This document shows positions 36,498 through 45,497 of a stretch of DNA of 64,000 nt, piece after piece. This DNA is from Acidimicrobiia bacterium (GTDB taxonomy: Bacteria > Actinomycetota > Acidimicrobiia > Spongiisociales > Spongiisociaceae). Under the pieces are notes generated by a model. It had not been told where the DNA came from and did not search any database. It saw nothing but the letters and a program-made list of their open reading frames with translations. A program made the position numbers and the translations under genes. Position 1 is the first letter of the stretch. Each line of letters opens with the position of its first letter. The stretch is taken from contig JAGWAN010000003.1 in NCBI GenBank assembly GCA_021296345.1, positions 1 to 64,000 of the forward strand, given 5' to 3'.

Positions 36498-37235
36498 ATG
36501 GCGCGCGAATACTGCTCCATCACCCACGGAGACACCACCATCAAGTTCGAGGTACGCCGGAGCGACCGCCGGACGAAGACGGTCGAAGTGGCCGTGACAC
36601 CCACCGGCGTGCGGGTGTATGCCCCGAGGGCAGCACCGGTGGCCGAGCTCGAGCGGTTCGTTCAGGCGAAGGCGCCCTGGATTCTCGGCCACCTGGCTGA
36701 TCTGGAACAGGCCTGCCGGCCAGGCCTACGAGAGGGCCAGATCATGCCCTATCTGGGCCAAGCCGTGCCGCTCACCTACGAGAACGGGGATCTGCCCGGC
36801 CCGGTGGTGGACTTCGACGGGGCTCGGTTCACGGTCACCGTGCCTCCCGGGCAAGGCGACGATTCTCGGCTACTGAACGTCGCCCATAGCTTCGTGGCCT
36901 GGTACAACGCTCGGGCCTGGGAACGGATCCCGGCCACGGTCGCCGCATGGTGGCCGCTCCTCGGCCGCGGACCGAAGTCGAGGGTACTGATCCGCGATCA
37001 GAAGAGCCGCTGGGCCAGTTGTGCTCGTGATGGCACCCTCCGGTTCAACTGGCGGGTCATCATGCTGGAGCCGAGGCTCATCGACTACGTGGTGGTGCAC
37101 GAACTCGCCCACCTTCACGTCAAAGGCCACCCGCCCGAGTTCTGGAACCGGGTGGCCGGCGCCCTGCCCGACCTGGACGAGCGCCGGAGGGGTCTGAAGG
37201 CGGCAGCATCCCACCTGCCGCTCTGGAGCCTGTGA
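36498..37235 (+). CDS. YgjP-like (DUF45) metallopeptidase-fold protein
   Basis: Zinc-motif protein of 245 residues, related to YgjP/SprT-like proteins. The motif VVVHELAHLHVKGHPPEFW (near residue 197) has the HExxH pair and a third His six residues on. Before it, QKSRWASCARDGTLRFNWR is the diagnostic family segment. The N-terminal KFEVRRSDRRTKTVEVAVTP is also typical. Members are often next to type I restriction genes, but not here. Proteolytic activity is assumed from the motif only. AAAGGAG precedes the ATG. Confidence 0.9.
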   Translation: MAREYCSITHGDTTIKFEVRRSDRRTKTVEVAVTPTGVRVYAPRAAPVAELERFVQAKAPWILGHLADLEQACRPGLREGQIMPYLGQAVPLTYENGDLPGPVVDFDGARFTVTVPPGQGDDSRLLNVAHSFVAWYNARAWERIPATVAAWWPLLGRGPKSRVLIRDQKSRWASCARDGTLRFNWRVIMLEPRLIDYVVVHELAHLHVKGHPPEFWNRVAGALPDLDERRRGLKAAASHLPLWSL

Positions 37236-37288
37236 GACGAGGGCCCCGCAGTCCGAAAACCTTCGACCCCGGCGCCCCGCAGCAAGCG

Positions 37289-38095
37289 CTACGAAACCGG
37301 TACCCGATCAGAGGGGTAGGCGGCCAGGAAGTTCTCTACGCCGCCGGGCGACCAGACCGGCCCGAAGGGAAGCTCCATCTCTACACGCGGGGAGCCTTCG
37401 CAAGGCCTTCCGCGGCTAACCATCAGCGTGGTCGTCCCGGCTTGGTGGCGGAGTAAGTAGCTGTAGACGGTGCTGTAGCCCAGGTGGTTGCAAACACCCG
37501 TGTCGCCCTGGTCGTGGCTCCGGAGCAGCTCGAGGATGTCTTCCAGCGAGGCGGCCCGGTCGAGGCGGGCCTGAGCGGAGGCGATCCGGTCGAGCGTGGT
37601 CAACCGGTCATCGTTGTCGGGATGAACTCCGAGCTCGGTGTGATGGTTGGATCGGGCGGTGGGCCTGTCCGGCCGGAGCACGGCCGTTCGCCGGCTCCGC
37701 ACCTCGATAGCTGCCTGCCCGTGACGATCGATCAGCACCAGGTTGGCCCACAGGTAGGGGCGGGACGCCACCGCTCGCTCCACCGCGGCCACGCCCGATG
37801 CCACATCCATGCCCTCGCGCAAGGCGATCTCGACCAGATCGTCGTAGTTGGCGTGGCCGTAGAGGGTGCGGACGTTGGAATCGCACACGAGTAGGCCGGA
37901 GGAGTTGGCGCCTATGGAGAATCCCGAGAACCGGTCCAGGTCGGGATCGGTTCCCGCCCAGGTAGTGATGCCCTCCACGCCGAACACGTCCGGTTCGAGG
38001 ACCAGGCGGTCGTCGAAACTCTCCCTGCCGAAGTCCTTGTTCTTGAACAGCAGGTAGTCGTCAGGTCCGAGCCTGAAGAACCCGGTGGTGCACAC
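37289..38095 (-). CDS. C45-type Ntn hydrolase / acyltransferase-like protein
   Basis: N-terminal-nucleophile hydrolase fold. Cys2 directly after the initiator Met (MCTTGFF) would be the nucleophile without long propeptide; FKNKDFGRESFDDRLV and GVEGITTWAGTDPDLDRFSG, GFSIGANSSGLLVCDSNV continue the family pattern (peptidase C45/linear amide hydrolase). HHTELGVHPDNDDRL is a further conserved-looking segment. Members cleave amide bonds in penicillins, ceramide-like molecules or peptides. The M20 hydrolase gene diverges from it across an 82-base gap. Confidence 0.82.
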   Translation of the reverse strand: MCTTGFFRLGPDDYLLFKNKDFGRESFDDRLVLEPDVFGVEGITTWAGTDPDLDRFSGFSIGANSSGLLVCDSNVRTLYGHANYDDLVEIALREGMDVASGVAAVERAVASRPYLWANLVLIDRHGQAAIEVRSRRTAVLRPDRPTARSNHHTELGVHPDNDDRLTTLDRIASAQARLDRAASLEDILELLRSHDQGDTGVCNHLGYSTVYSYLLRHQAGTTTLMVSRGRPCEGSPRVEMELPFGPVWSPGGVENFLAAYPSDRVPVS

Positions 38096-38177
38096 TTGCC
38101 GGCCTCCCCGTCACGACCACAGTCACAGTGGTATAGGGATTGTAGGTGGACGGGTCCGATTCGGTATCGTTGCTCCC

Positions 38178-39341
38178 GTGCCATCCGAGTTCCAAGGCCA
38201 GGCCGACCGCGCCAGGGTCGAGCGATTGCTCGTCCGGTACGTGGGCACCCACTCCGTCAACCCTGCCATCGACGGGGGCGCCGGCGAGGCCGACCTGGCG
38301 AGCCTGCTCTTCTCCGACCTCAGGGACTGGGGCTTCGATCCCGTGCGGGAACCGGTCCACCCGGGAGGCCGGGACAACGTCATCGCCACCCTGCCGGGCC
38401 GGAACGGCGGACCGATGGTCATGTTCCACGCCCACCTCGACACGGTGGGCCTCTCCGGCAAGGCCACCGCCGATGCCCTGTCTACCGGTGGCAACGTGTA
38501 CGGGCGGGGCGCCTGCGACACCAAGGGCTCGCTGGTGGCGATGGTCGAGTCCCTCCGGTTGCTCGGGTCGGTGGATGCGGCCGAGCGAGCCACCCTCATG
38601 CTGGTGGGCGGCATCGACGAGGAGGTCGGCGGGACCGGGGCGCTGGAGCTGGCGGCTGCCCATCCCGAGATCGACATGGCGGTGATCGGCGAACCCACCA
38701 GCCTCGAAATCGCCACCGCCCACAAGGGCGTGCTGCGCCTCGAAATCGCGACCACCGGTACACCGGCACACTCCTCCAAGCCCCATCTCGGGCGTAACGC
38801 CATCTACGCGATGGGACAGGTCCTGGACATCCTCCAGACCGACTACCTGGCATCCCTCGACCCGGAGGGACACCCGCTGGCCGGGCCGGCCACACTCGCC
38901 GTCACGACCATCCAGGGCGGTTCCGGCTTCAACGTGGTGCCGGCAGAGTGCGTGATCGGCCTTGACCGGCGGGTGATCCCCGGCGAGAACCACGAGGAGT
39001 TGCTCGAGGAGTTCGACAGCTTGCTGGCCGGTCTCGACGTCCCGTTGGAGCGCCGGGATCCTTTCCTGATGACCGCTCCCCTCGACACCCCCGTGACCGA
39101 CCCGGTCGTCCAGGCCTTGAGGCGGGCTCGGGAAGAAGCTACGGGCCGGAAGGCCAATCCGATCGGAGTCACCTACGGCACGGACGCATCCGCGTTCGCG
39201 CCGGCCGGGATCAGCTGCGTGGTGTTCGGACCCGGCAGCATCGACCAGGCCCACTCTGACGAGGAATGGGTAGGCGTGGACGAAACAGCGGTAGCGGCCG
39301 AGATCCTGGCCCAAACCGCCCTGAACCTGGCCATCGGCTGA
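38178..39341 (+). CDS. M20-family metallohydrolase (ArgE/DapE-like)
   Basis: Two-metal amidohydrolase of the acetylornithine deacetylase/succinyl-diaminopimelate desuccinylase family, 387 residues. Metal ligands are in FHAHLDTVGL (His, Asp), GACDTKGSLVAM (Asp), DEEVGGTGA (catalytic Glu then Glu) and late GISCVVFGPGSIDQAHSDEE (His). The dimerisation domain lies in the middle. I chose the GTG at 38178 (VPSEFQGQ), where similarity-like sequence begins; the earlier in-frame ATG at 38085 would overlap the divergent C45 gene. Natural substrate unknown. Confidence 0.9.
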   Translation: MPSEFQGQADRARVERLLVRYVGTHSVNPAIDGGAGEADLASLLFSDLRDWGFDPVREPVHPGGRDNVIATLPGRNGGPMVMFHAHLDTVGLSGKATADALSTGGNVYGRGACDTKGSLVAMVESLRLLGSVDAAERATLMLVGGIDEEVGGTGALELAAAHPEIDMAVIGEPTSLEIATAHKGVLRLEIATTGTPAHSSKPHLGRNAIYAMGQVLDILQTDYLASLDPEGHPLAGPATLAVTTIQGGSGFNVVPAECVIGLDRRVIPGENHEELLEEFDSLLAGLDVPLERRDPFLMTAPLDTPVTDPVVQALRRAREEATGRKANPIGVTYGTDASAFAPAGISCVVFGPGSIDQAHSDEEWVGVDETAVAAEILAQTALNLAIG

Positions 39342-39361
39342 CCGGTCGGGTGCTCCACATC

Positions 39362-39721
39362 TCAGAGCCGGAAGCGGCGGCCCTTCCTCAGTGATTCGGT
39401 CCGCAGGTCGACCACGATCCCCGCGGCCTGCAGAGCAATGGTTCCCAGGAGCGGCTCGGTACCGTCCTCCCCGAACGCGATGAGGCTAGGGACGAACTCT
39501 CCCATGAACTCCAACTCCCCGGCGGTGGTGTCGACGGTCACCACGCTGCCGTCTGCCAACTGGTAGACCCGCTCCCCCTTGGGCTTCAGGCCGATACCCT
39601 CCAGGTAAGGTCTGGGCACCATGCAGTCGCTGGCGCGCGTGTCGACCAGGAAGAGGCCCTCCCAGGTCTGTTGCGGCTCGGCAGGGTTCCGGATCAAGAC
39701 CGGTACATGTGTCTCGCCCAT
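39362..39721 (-). CDS. Retropepsin-like (clan AA) aspartic protease-type protein
   Basis: Small protein of 119 residues with a single aspartic-protease half. The active-site motif reads LVDTRASDCMVPRPYLEG: family members normally have DTGA, so the conserved Gly is Arg here. The second signature LLGTIALQAAGIVVD (hydrophobic-hydrophobic-Gly) is intact. Active enzymes would be homodimers. The Gly-to-Arg change could reduce or abolish activity. GAAGGAG precedes the ATG. No obvious operon partners; it converges with the M20 gene. Confidence 0.78.
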   Translation of the reverse strand: MGETHVPVLIRNPAEPQQTWEGLFLVDTRASDCMVPRPYLEGIGLKPKGERVYQLADGSVVTVDTTAGELEFMGEFVPSLIAFGEDGTEPLLGTIALQAAGIVVDLRTESLRKGRRFRL

Positions 39722-39818
39722 ACTGCTATCTCCTTCACTCTTCCGGCATCTGTCTAGGCGCCTACCACTGTTATACGTCGAGCGGCAGCGCGTGTCAACC
39801 CCCTGCTCCCCGTGTATT

Positions 39819-41558
39819 TCAGGATCTCAGGACGGGTAGAGACACCCGGGTGGGATAGGAGGGGTTGTGCAGCACCGTCTGGGTGGCCGGGATCGAATCG
39901 AGCGGCCCTTCGGTCAGCGGCCGGGCGCCCGTGTTCAGGTTCCGATCCCATTGGGGGAAGTCAGAGCTGGAGATGTTCAGCCGCAGGCGCGACCCGGCGC
40001 CCACCCGAGCGCCCACCGGTCCCAGCTCGATCTTGAACTCGTACACCCGGCCGGGGGTCAGCAGCTCCGGATCCGACAGCGACTCCCGGTAGCGCGCTCT
40101 GAGTATGCCCTCCTGCAGGTTGACCGAGCAGCCGGCCTCGTCCACCACGCAGAGCCGGGCGGTGAAATCGGTGTCGGTGGCCGTCGTGGCCGCATACAGG
40201 GTCACCTCCACATCTCCGACCAGCTCTACGTCCTCCGGCAAGGGCTCGGACGTGTATACCAGCACCATCCGGGACACCTCCGCCTCGTGCTGGTCGGCCG
40301 GACCCATCGGGGTGATGCTATCGAAGCAGCACGAATGTCCTCCCATGGACGGAACCGGCACTCCCGGCTCGTAGATGAAGATGTCGGGCGGCTCGTCACC
40401 GGGCGCAGTGCGGTCGAGCGTACCGTCCCCGAACTTGGAGTTGGCTTGTCCGTCGGAGTGGATGAACCAGTCCTCCACGACCGCCTCCCCGGGCGGCCAC
40501 GAGGCGAAGTCCCGCCATCCCCCGTCCAGCGTGAACGCGGTCACCCGGCTGTCCATGACCCCCGTTTCCCTGCCTTTCAGGGTCTGGTCGAACCACCTGA
40601 CCAGCCAGGAGTCGATCTCCATCGTCGAAGGTCCGTCCGACCCGAGCCGGCTGACCGGCGTCCAGGGCATGTGCGCCCAAGGTCCGACGACCAGCTTCTG
40701 GTTGTCACGCGTCCGATCGTCGTAACCGGAGCCGGAGAGGCCCACGAAGTTCTTGACCGTGCCGGTGAGGAACACGTCATACCAGCCGGCCACGTGGAGA
40801 GCCGGAATCCTGACCCGGCTGTAGTCCTCGTCGATGCTCCACCGCTTCCAGTAGTCGTCGTAGGAACAGTGCTCCGCCCAGTCATTGAAGTAGGGCACGT
40901 GCGGAGTCTGGAGCGGCGGGTAGCCGGCCACGGGAAGCGTGTGGTACCAGTTGGGGGCCGCACCCAGGGCGGCGGCCAGACCGATGTGGCCTTCGAGGTC
41001 CCCGGCCCGCTGCGCCGTCTCCAGCCCCAGGAGTGTGGCCCAGTAGCCGATGAAGGCCAGCGCGAAGGCCCCGCCGTTGTAGGTCCACCCGTCGTAGTAC
41101 TGCGAGGCGGTGAAGGCCGGCGTGATGGAAGCAAGGGAGGGTGGCGCCATCACCGCCGCCAGGAGCTGGGTGGCCCCGACATAGGAGAACCCCATCATCC
41201 CGACCTGGCCATCGGATCCGGTAAGGCGGGCCGCCCATTCGACCGAGTCGTAGCCGTCGTTCATCTCGTGGAGGTAGGGATAGAAGTCGCCTTCGGACGC
41301 GTACCGGCCCCGGCAGTCCTGGACCACGACCACATACCCCTGGGCGGCGAACCAGGCCGGATGAGCGCTTCCGAAGGTGGGAACGCCCGACCGCTTGTCG
41401 TAGATGGTGCGCGTGAGCAACACGGGCAGGTCGGCCCGGGTCACGGGACGGTAGACATCGGCGCGCAGCACGGTCCCATCCCTCATGGTGCCTTCCACGT
41501 CTCGTTCAACGGTGACACCGAGTCCCGGCATCTCCTCGATCAGGGGGGTGGTGGTCAT
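39819..41558 (-). CDS. CocE/NonD-family hydrolase (X-Pro dipeptidyl-peptidase S15 type)
   Basis: Serine hydrolase of the cocaine esterase/S15 family, 579 residues. The opening MRDGTVLRADVYRPVTRADLPVLLTRTIY is diagnostic, the nucleophile elbow is GMMGFSYVGATQLL (Ser near residue 118), and the Asp/His region includes HVAGWYDVFLTGTVKNF. The C-terminal jelly-roll (from about 350) contains WPPGEAVVEDWFIHSDG and ends SLPVLRS. The ATG at 41558 begins directly at the catalytic domain; the upstream in-frame extension was not used. It diverges from the PPOX gene. Confidence 0.88.
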   Translation of the reverse strand: MTTTPLIEEMPGLGVTVERDVEGTMRDGTVLRADVYRPVTRADLPVLLTRTIYDKRSGVPTFGSAHPAWFAAQGYVVVVQDCRGRYASEGDFYPYLHEMNDGYDSVEWAARLTGSDGQVGMMGFSYVGATQLLAAVMAPPSLASITPAFTASQYYDGWTYNGGAFALAFIGYWATLLGLETAQRAGDLEGHIGLAAALGAAPNWYHTLPVAGYPPLQTPHVPYFNDWAEHCSYDDYWKRWSIDEDYSRVRIPALHVAGWYDVFLTGTVKNFVGLSGSGYDDRTRDNQKLVVGPWAHMPWTPVSRLGSDGPSTMEIDSWLVRWFDQTLKGRETGVMDSRVTAFTLDGGWRDFASWPPGEAVVEDWFIHSDGQANSKFGDGTLDRTAPGDEPPDIFIYEPGVPVPSMGGHSCCFDSITPMGPADQHEAEVSRMVLVYTSEPLPEDVELVGDVEVTLYAATTATDTDFTARLCVVDEAGCSVNLQEGILRARYRESLSDPELLTPGRVYEFKIELGPVGARVGAGSRLRLNISSSDFPQWDRNLNTGARPLTEGPLDSIPATQTVLHNPSYPTRVSLPVLRS

Positions 41559-41691
41559 CGCGCTCCTCGGCCGCTGGACATTCCGGGCAGAGCTGCCCCG
41601 TTCGGTAGCATTCTGCGCGACAGCGGCGGATGAAGCAACCAGTCCTCCCGGCGACGGGACCGGCTGGTCCCGGGAAGGGACGGAGGCGCGT

Positions 41692-42264
41692 ATGAGCGAG
41701 TTCAGGCAGGACACCTACTACGAGGAAGGCTCCGACGCCGGTGGGATGCCGCAGAGCCACATCGGAGAGTTTCTCGGAAGCCCGGACAGCACGTGGTTGC
41801 TCAAGCTGGCCTTCCTCAAGGAGGACGGCTGGCCGATGGTGGTCCCGCTCTGGTACCAGTGGGACGGCGAGGCCTTCTACGTGGTGGGCCGTAAGCGCTC
41901 CGGATGGGTGCAGGACCTGGAGCGCAACCCGCGATGCGCCATCTGCATCGAGGAACTCGCCCATCCTCGTATCCGCAAGGTGCTGGCCCAGTGCACCGCC
42001 GAGATCGTCGAGGGCCCGGCCAAGGGCGAGGGGTCGAAGTGGGTTCCGGTGGCCGAGGAAATGGCGGTCCGCTACACGGGGCCCTCGGGACCGGAGCAAC
42101 TGAAGGCGTCGTGGGACTGGGATCGTTACCTGGTGCGCCTGGTGCCCCGTGACGGCAAGCTGATCACATGGCAAGGGGCTGATTGGGCGCTCCGTTACTT
42201 CGATGCGGGTCAACGTCCCGACTTGGAGGAAAAGGCCCGGCAGCGGGAGGGCAGCGCCCGGTGA
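41692..42264 (+). CDS. Pyridoxamine 5'-phosphate oxidase-fold (PPOX) protein
   Basis: Split beta-barrel flavin or F420-binding fold, 190 residues. WLLKLAFLKEDGWPMVVPLWYQWDGE and YVVGRKRSGWVQDLERNPRCAICIEE follow the family pattern of a barrel with a conserved basic residue for the cofactor phosphate. The start ATG at 41692 follows GGACGGAGG. The stop overlaps the GTG of the aminotransferase gene. Reaction unknown; the cofactor cannot be assigned to FMN or F420 by reading. Confidence 0.83.
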   Translation: MSEFRQDTYYEEGSDAGGMPQSHIGEFLGSPDSTWLLKLAFLKEDGWPMVVPLWYQWDGEAFYVVGRKRSGWVQDLERNPRCAICIEELAHPRIRKVLAQCTAEIVEGPAKGEGSKWVPVAEEMAVRYTGPSGPEQLKASWDWDRYLVRLVPRDGKLITWQGADWALRYFDAGQRPDLEEKARQREGSAR

Positions 42265-43430
42265 GGCGCCTGGCCGACCCGGCCGTCGCACTGGCCCGGT
42301 CCGAGATCCGGGTCCTGTTCGACCGGGCGGCGGCCCGTCCCGACACCATCCGCCTCGAGGTGGGTGAACCCAGCTTTCCCACTCCCGAGCACATCGTGGC
42401 CGGCGCCGACGCGGCGGCCCGGGAGGGCTGGACCGGCTACGGGCCCAACGGCGGGCTCGCCGGTTTGCGAGAACTGCTGTCTGCCAAAGTGGAAGAGGTG
42501 GACGGGTTCGCCGCCCATCCAGACCGGATCGTGGTCACGCCCGGCGGGATGAACGCCCTCTTCTCCACCTACTTCGCGCTGCTCAACCCCGGTGACGAAG
42601 TGCTCCTGCCTACGCCCGGGTTCCCGAACATGGACGGGATGGTGCGCCTCCTGGGAGGAACGCCCGTGTTCTATCACCTGGAAGCTTCAGAAGGCTTCCT
42701 GCCCGACCCGGAACGGCTCCAGGCCCTGATCTCGGACCGGACAACCATGCTCTTCGTCAACACGCCGTCCAACCCCACCGGGTCGGTGTTCCCCGAAGTC
42801 CTGATACGGGATCTCGTGGAGCTATGCGACCGCCACGATCTGTGGTTGCTGTCGGACGAGGTCTACGACGAGCTGGTGCTGGACGACACGGCCTGCCACA
42901 CCGCGGCTGCCCGCTACGACGAATCGGACCGGGTAGTCACCGTCTACAGCTTCTCGAAGGTGTACGCGATGACCGGCTGGCGAGTGGGCTACGCGGTAGC
43001 GCCACCCCCGGTGGCCGACCTGCTCCGCAAGCTCCAGGAGCCCCAACTGTCGTGTCCGAGCACCATCTCGCAGAAGGCGGCCGAGGCGGCCCTGCTCGGA
43101 CCTCGGGAACCGATCCGAGCCATGCTCGATGCCTACCGGAGACGCCGCGCGGTGGCAGTCCGCACCGCCACCGAAGCCGGGCTCGAACTGGTGGCGCCCG
43201 CAGGCACCCTATACATGCTGGTCAAGGTCAACACGCACGGACGGTCGATGCTGCAGTTCGCCCTCGATCTGCTCGACCGCCAGGGAGTCAGCGTGGCGCC
43301 GGGATCGGTGTTCGGCCCGGGCGGCGAAGGCTACGTCCGCATCTCGCTGGCCGCCGACCAGGATCGGATCACCGAGGGGCTCCACCGGCTGGCCGCAGCA
43401 TGCCGGGAGAGGACGCTGGTGCGCGCGTGA
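42261..43430 (+). CDS. PLP-dependent aminotransferase, class I/II
   Basis: Fold-type I aminotransferase, 389 residues. GEPSFPTPEHIV and GWTGYGPNGGLAGLRELL are typical early segments; NTPSNPTGSVFP contains the conserved Asn; the PLP lysine is in VYSFSKVYAMTGWRVGYAV (near residue 236). Substrate probably an aromatic or aspartate-type amino acid. The GTG start overlaps the PPOX stop and its stop overlaps the M20 start (both GTGA), so it is in the middle of a coupled three-gene unit. Confidence 0.92.
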   Translation: MRRLADPAVALARSEIRVLFDRAAARPDTIRLEVGEPSFPTPEHIVAGADAAAREGWTGYGPNGGLAGLRELLSAKVEEVDGFAAHPDRIVVTPGGMNALFSTYFALLNPGDEVLLPTPGFPNMDGMVRLLGGTPVFYHLEASEGFLPDPERLQALISDRTTMLFVNTPSNPTGSVFPEVLIRDLVELCDRHDLWLLSDEVYDELVLDDTACHTAAARYDESDRVVTVYSFSKVYAMTGWRVGYAVAPPPVADLLRKLQEPQLSCPSTISQKAAEAALLGPREPIRAMLDAYRRRRAVAVRTATEAGLELVAPAGTLYMLVKVNTHGRSMLQFALDLLDRQGVSVAPGSVFGPGGEGYVRISLAADQDRITEGLHRLAAACRERTLVRA

Positions 43431-44665
43431 CCGGTACCCGGACCGAGGACCGCCTCCGCTCTTACCTTCGGGAGCGCCGGGACGAGGTGCTCGAGTTCGC
43501 TCGGGAACTGATCCGCACGCCGTCGCCCAACCCGCCAGGTGACGAGCGGGCCGTGGCCGATCTGGTCACCGCCCGATTGGCCGACCTGGGGGTGACCGGT
43601 GTGGAGCGTGTGGGGGCGACTCCCGAGCGACCCAACCTCATAGTCCGGATTCCGGGAGTGGGCGGCGGTCCCAAGCTGATGCTCTCCGGGCATCTGGACA
43701 CAAAACCGGCCGGAGACCTCAGGGCCTGGAAGACCGACCCGTGGGACCCGGTCCTGGACGAGGGCAACCTGATCGGGCTCGGATCCGGTGACATGAAGGC
43801 TGCGCTGGCCGCCATGGTCTACGCGCTCGGAGGGATCGAGGCAGTCGGACCGCCAGCCGGAGACCTAGTGGCGGTGTTCACCGCGGACGAGGAGGCAGGA
43901 TCGCTCCTCGGCTCCAAATGGATGGCGGACAACGGCTTGCTGGAAGCCGATGTGGCACTCATCGGGGAGCCCAGCGGCATCGAGCGAGAGTGGGAGTCAA
44001 TCCACCTGGTGTCGAGGGGCGCGGCGCTATTCAAGGTGAGAATCACCGGCACCCAGATGCACTCCTCCATCTCGGACCGTATCGAAGGGATCAACGCCAC
44101 CGTCCAGATGGCCCGGCTGATCGATCGGATGGACAGGGACCTGGAGAGCTACCTGACTTACGAACCCCATCCGCTGTGCCCCACCGGACCGACCGTCAAT
44201 GTCGGCGTGATGGCGGAGGCCGGGGTGTTCTACGGCGTCTATCCGGGCAATGCGGAGTTCGCCTGCGACATCCGCACGCTGCCCGGTATGGGAGAGCAGC
44301 AGATGATCGACGATATCAACCGCTTCCTCACCGCCGCCATGACCGAGCAACCCGACCTGCGGGCGGAACTGGTATGGGAGCTCATGGTGCCTGCCACCGA
44401 GATTTCCGCGGACGAGCCCTTGGTGCCGATCCTCCGGGAGACCACCTCCCAGGTGCTGGGCCACCAACCGCGCCTCGACGCCTTCCCCGGCGCCACCGAC
44501 GCGCCCCATTTCCAGCTGACAGCGGGGATCCCCTGCGTAGCGGCCTTCGGGCCGGGAATGCTGCCGCGCGCCCACAGTCCCAACGAGTACCTATCCGCCG
44601 ACAGCGTGGCGCAGGCGGCGCAGATCTACGGGCTGGCCGCGCTGCGCTACTTGGGAGGCGACTGA
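43427..44665 (+). CDS. M20-family metallohydrolase
   Basis: Amidohydrolase with ArgE/DapE features, 412 residues. Metal and catalytic residues appear in LMLSGHLDTKPAG, GLGSGDMKAALAAM, FTADEEAGSLLGSKW and late CVAAFGPGMLPRAHSPNEY. The N-terminus TPSPNPPGDERAVADL is typical. It is encoded after the aminotransferase with a 4-base overlap, suggesting that deacylation and transamination act on one compound. The start is the GTG at 43427; the long in-frame upstream extension is the shadow of the aminotransferase gene. Confidence 0.9.
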   Translation: MTGTRTEDRLRSYLRERRDEVLEFARELIRTPSPNPPGDERAVADLVTARLADLGVTGVERVGATPERPNLIVRIPGVGGGPKLMLSGHLDTKPAGDLRAWKTDPWDPVLDEGNLIGLGSGDMKAALAAMVYALGGIEAVGPPAGDLVAVFTADEEAGSLLGSKWMADNGLLEADVALIGEPSGIEREWESIHLVSRGAALFKVRITGTQMHSSISDRIEGINATVQMARLIDRMDRDLESYLTYEPHPLCPTGPTVNVGVMAEAGVFYGVYPGNAEFACDIRTLPGMGEQQMIDDINRFLTAAMTEQPDLRAELVWELMVPATEISADEPLVPILRETTSQVLGHQPRLDAFPGATDAPHFQLTAGIPCVAAFGPGMLPRAHSPNEYLSADSVAQAAQIYGLAALRYLGGD

Positions 44666-44768
44666 GATATGTCCAGTTGACCCGAAAGTCGCCAACGAAA
44701 CCCCAAGTCGAGCCCGGCGCGGGCCAACCCACCCCCCGTCATTCTCAGCACCCTCCTGGAGGCCCATC

Positions 44769-45440
44769 ATGAGCATTCCGTCAGCAGAACTCTGCGCCCG
44801 CTACCGGAGGCTGTACGTACCCGCGGTGTGCGACGCCCTCTACTGGATGGGGCTTCGCGAGCAGGTCCTGCCCAGCTACCTGCGACCGCTCTTCGCAGAG
44901 CAACGCATCGCCGGGCTGGCCCATACCGTCCAGGGAGCCCCCATCGAGCCGTGGGTCGGGCGCGAGCCCGGCATCGAACGAATCACTTCCTACCTAAAGG
45001 TGTTCGAGGATCTCACTCCCGACAGCTTGCTGGTGTCGGTCAATCCCGACACGCGCGTGGGGCATCTGGGCGAGCTGTGTTGCAACTCGGCCCGGCAGCA
45101 CGGCTGCGTGGGCGCCATCCTGGATGGCAACCTGCGGGACATCGAAGGGATCCGGGACATCGGGTTCCAGGTGTTCTATCGAGACCTGTCGCCGCTCAAC
45201 GCCATTGGCCGCTGGGAGATGGTCGCTTCCCAGGTTCCGGTCACCATCGGCGACGTCACCGTCTACCCAGGGGACGTGATCCTGGCCGAGTTCGACGGCA
45301 TCCTGGTCATCCCCCGTGATGACGCGGAGCGGGTGCTGGTGCGCGCGGAGGAGATCGAGGGGGCCGAGAAGCTGGTCCGGGAGGAGATGCGGGAGGGTGA
45401 GTCGCCGCTGTCAAGCCTGGACCGCCACGGATACATCTGA
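44769..45440 (+). CDS. RraA family protein (aldolase/RNase E regulator-like)
   Basis: Small protein of 223 residues with the RraA/HMG aldolase fold. Diagnostic segments are AGLAHTVQG, VGHLGELCCNSARQHGCVGAILDGNLRD (substrate/metal loop, near residue 100-125) and VYPGDVILAEFDGILVIP. Arg-Asp in the DGNLRD loop corresponds to the aldolase active site of family members, whereas true RraA lacks metal binding; either is possible. It follows the M20 gene by 103 bases with GGAGG before the ATG and may belong to the same catabolic unit. Confidence 0.88.
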   Translation: MSIPSAELCARYRRLYVPAVCDALYWMGLREQVLPSYLRPLFAEQRIAGLAHTVQGAPIEPWVGREPGIERITSYLKVFEDLTPDSLLVSVNPDTRVGHLGELCCNSARQHGCVGAILDGNLRDIEGIRDIGFQVFYRDLSPLNAIGRWEMVASQVPVTIGDVTVYPGDVILAEFDGILVIPRDDAERVLVRAEEIEGAEKLVREEMREGESPLSSLDRHGYI

Positions 45441-45497
45441 GTCAGTGGTGAGTCGGCAGTGGTCCGTGGTCAGTGGGTCGGGTCTCGGTAGTCGGGG
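45438..45497. repeat. Intergenic GTGG/TTGG-type repeat element, site 4
   Basis: Begins with the TGA stop codon of the RraA-like gene: TGAGTCAGTGGTGAGTCGGC, then AGTGGTCCGTGGTCAGTGGG and GGTAGTCGGGGG up to the start of the DUF418 gene. Mostly direct copies of CAGTGGT; no strong hairpin. Confidence 0.5.
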
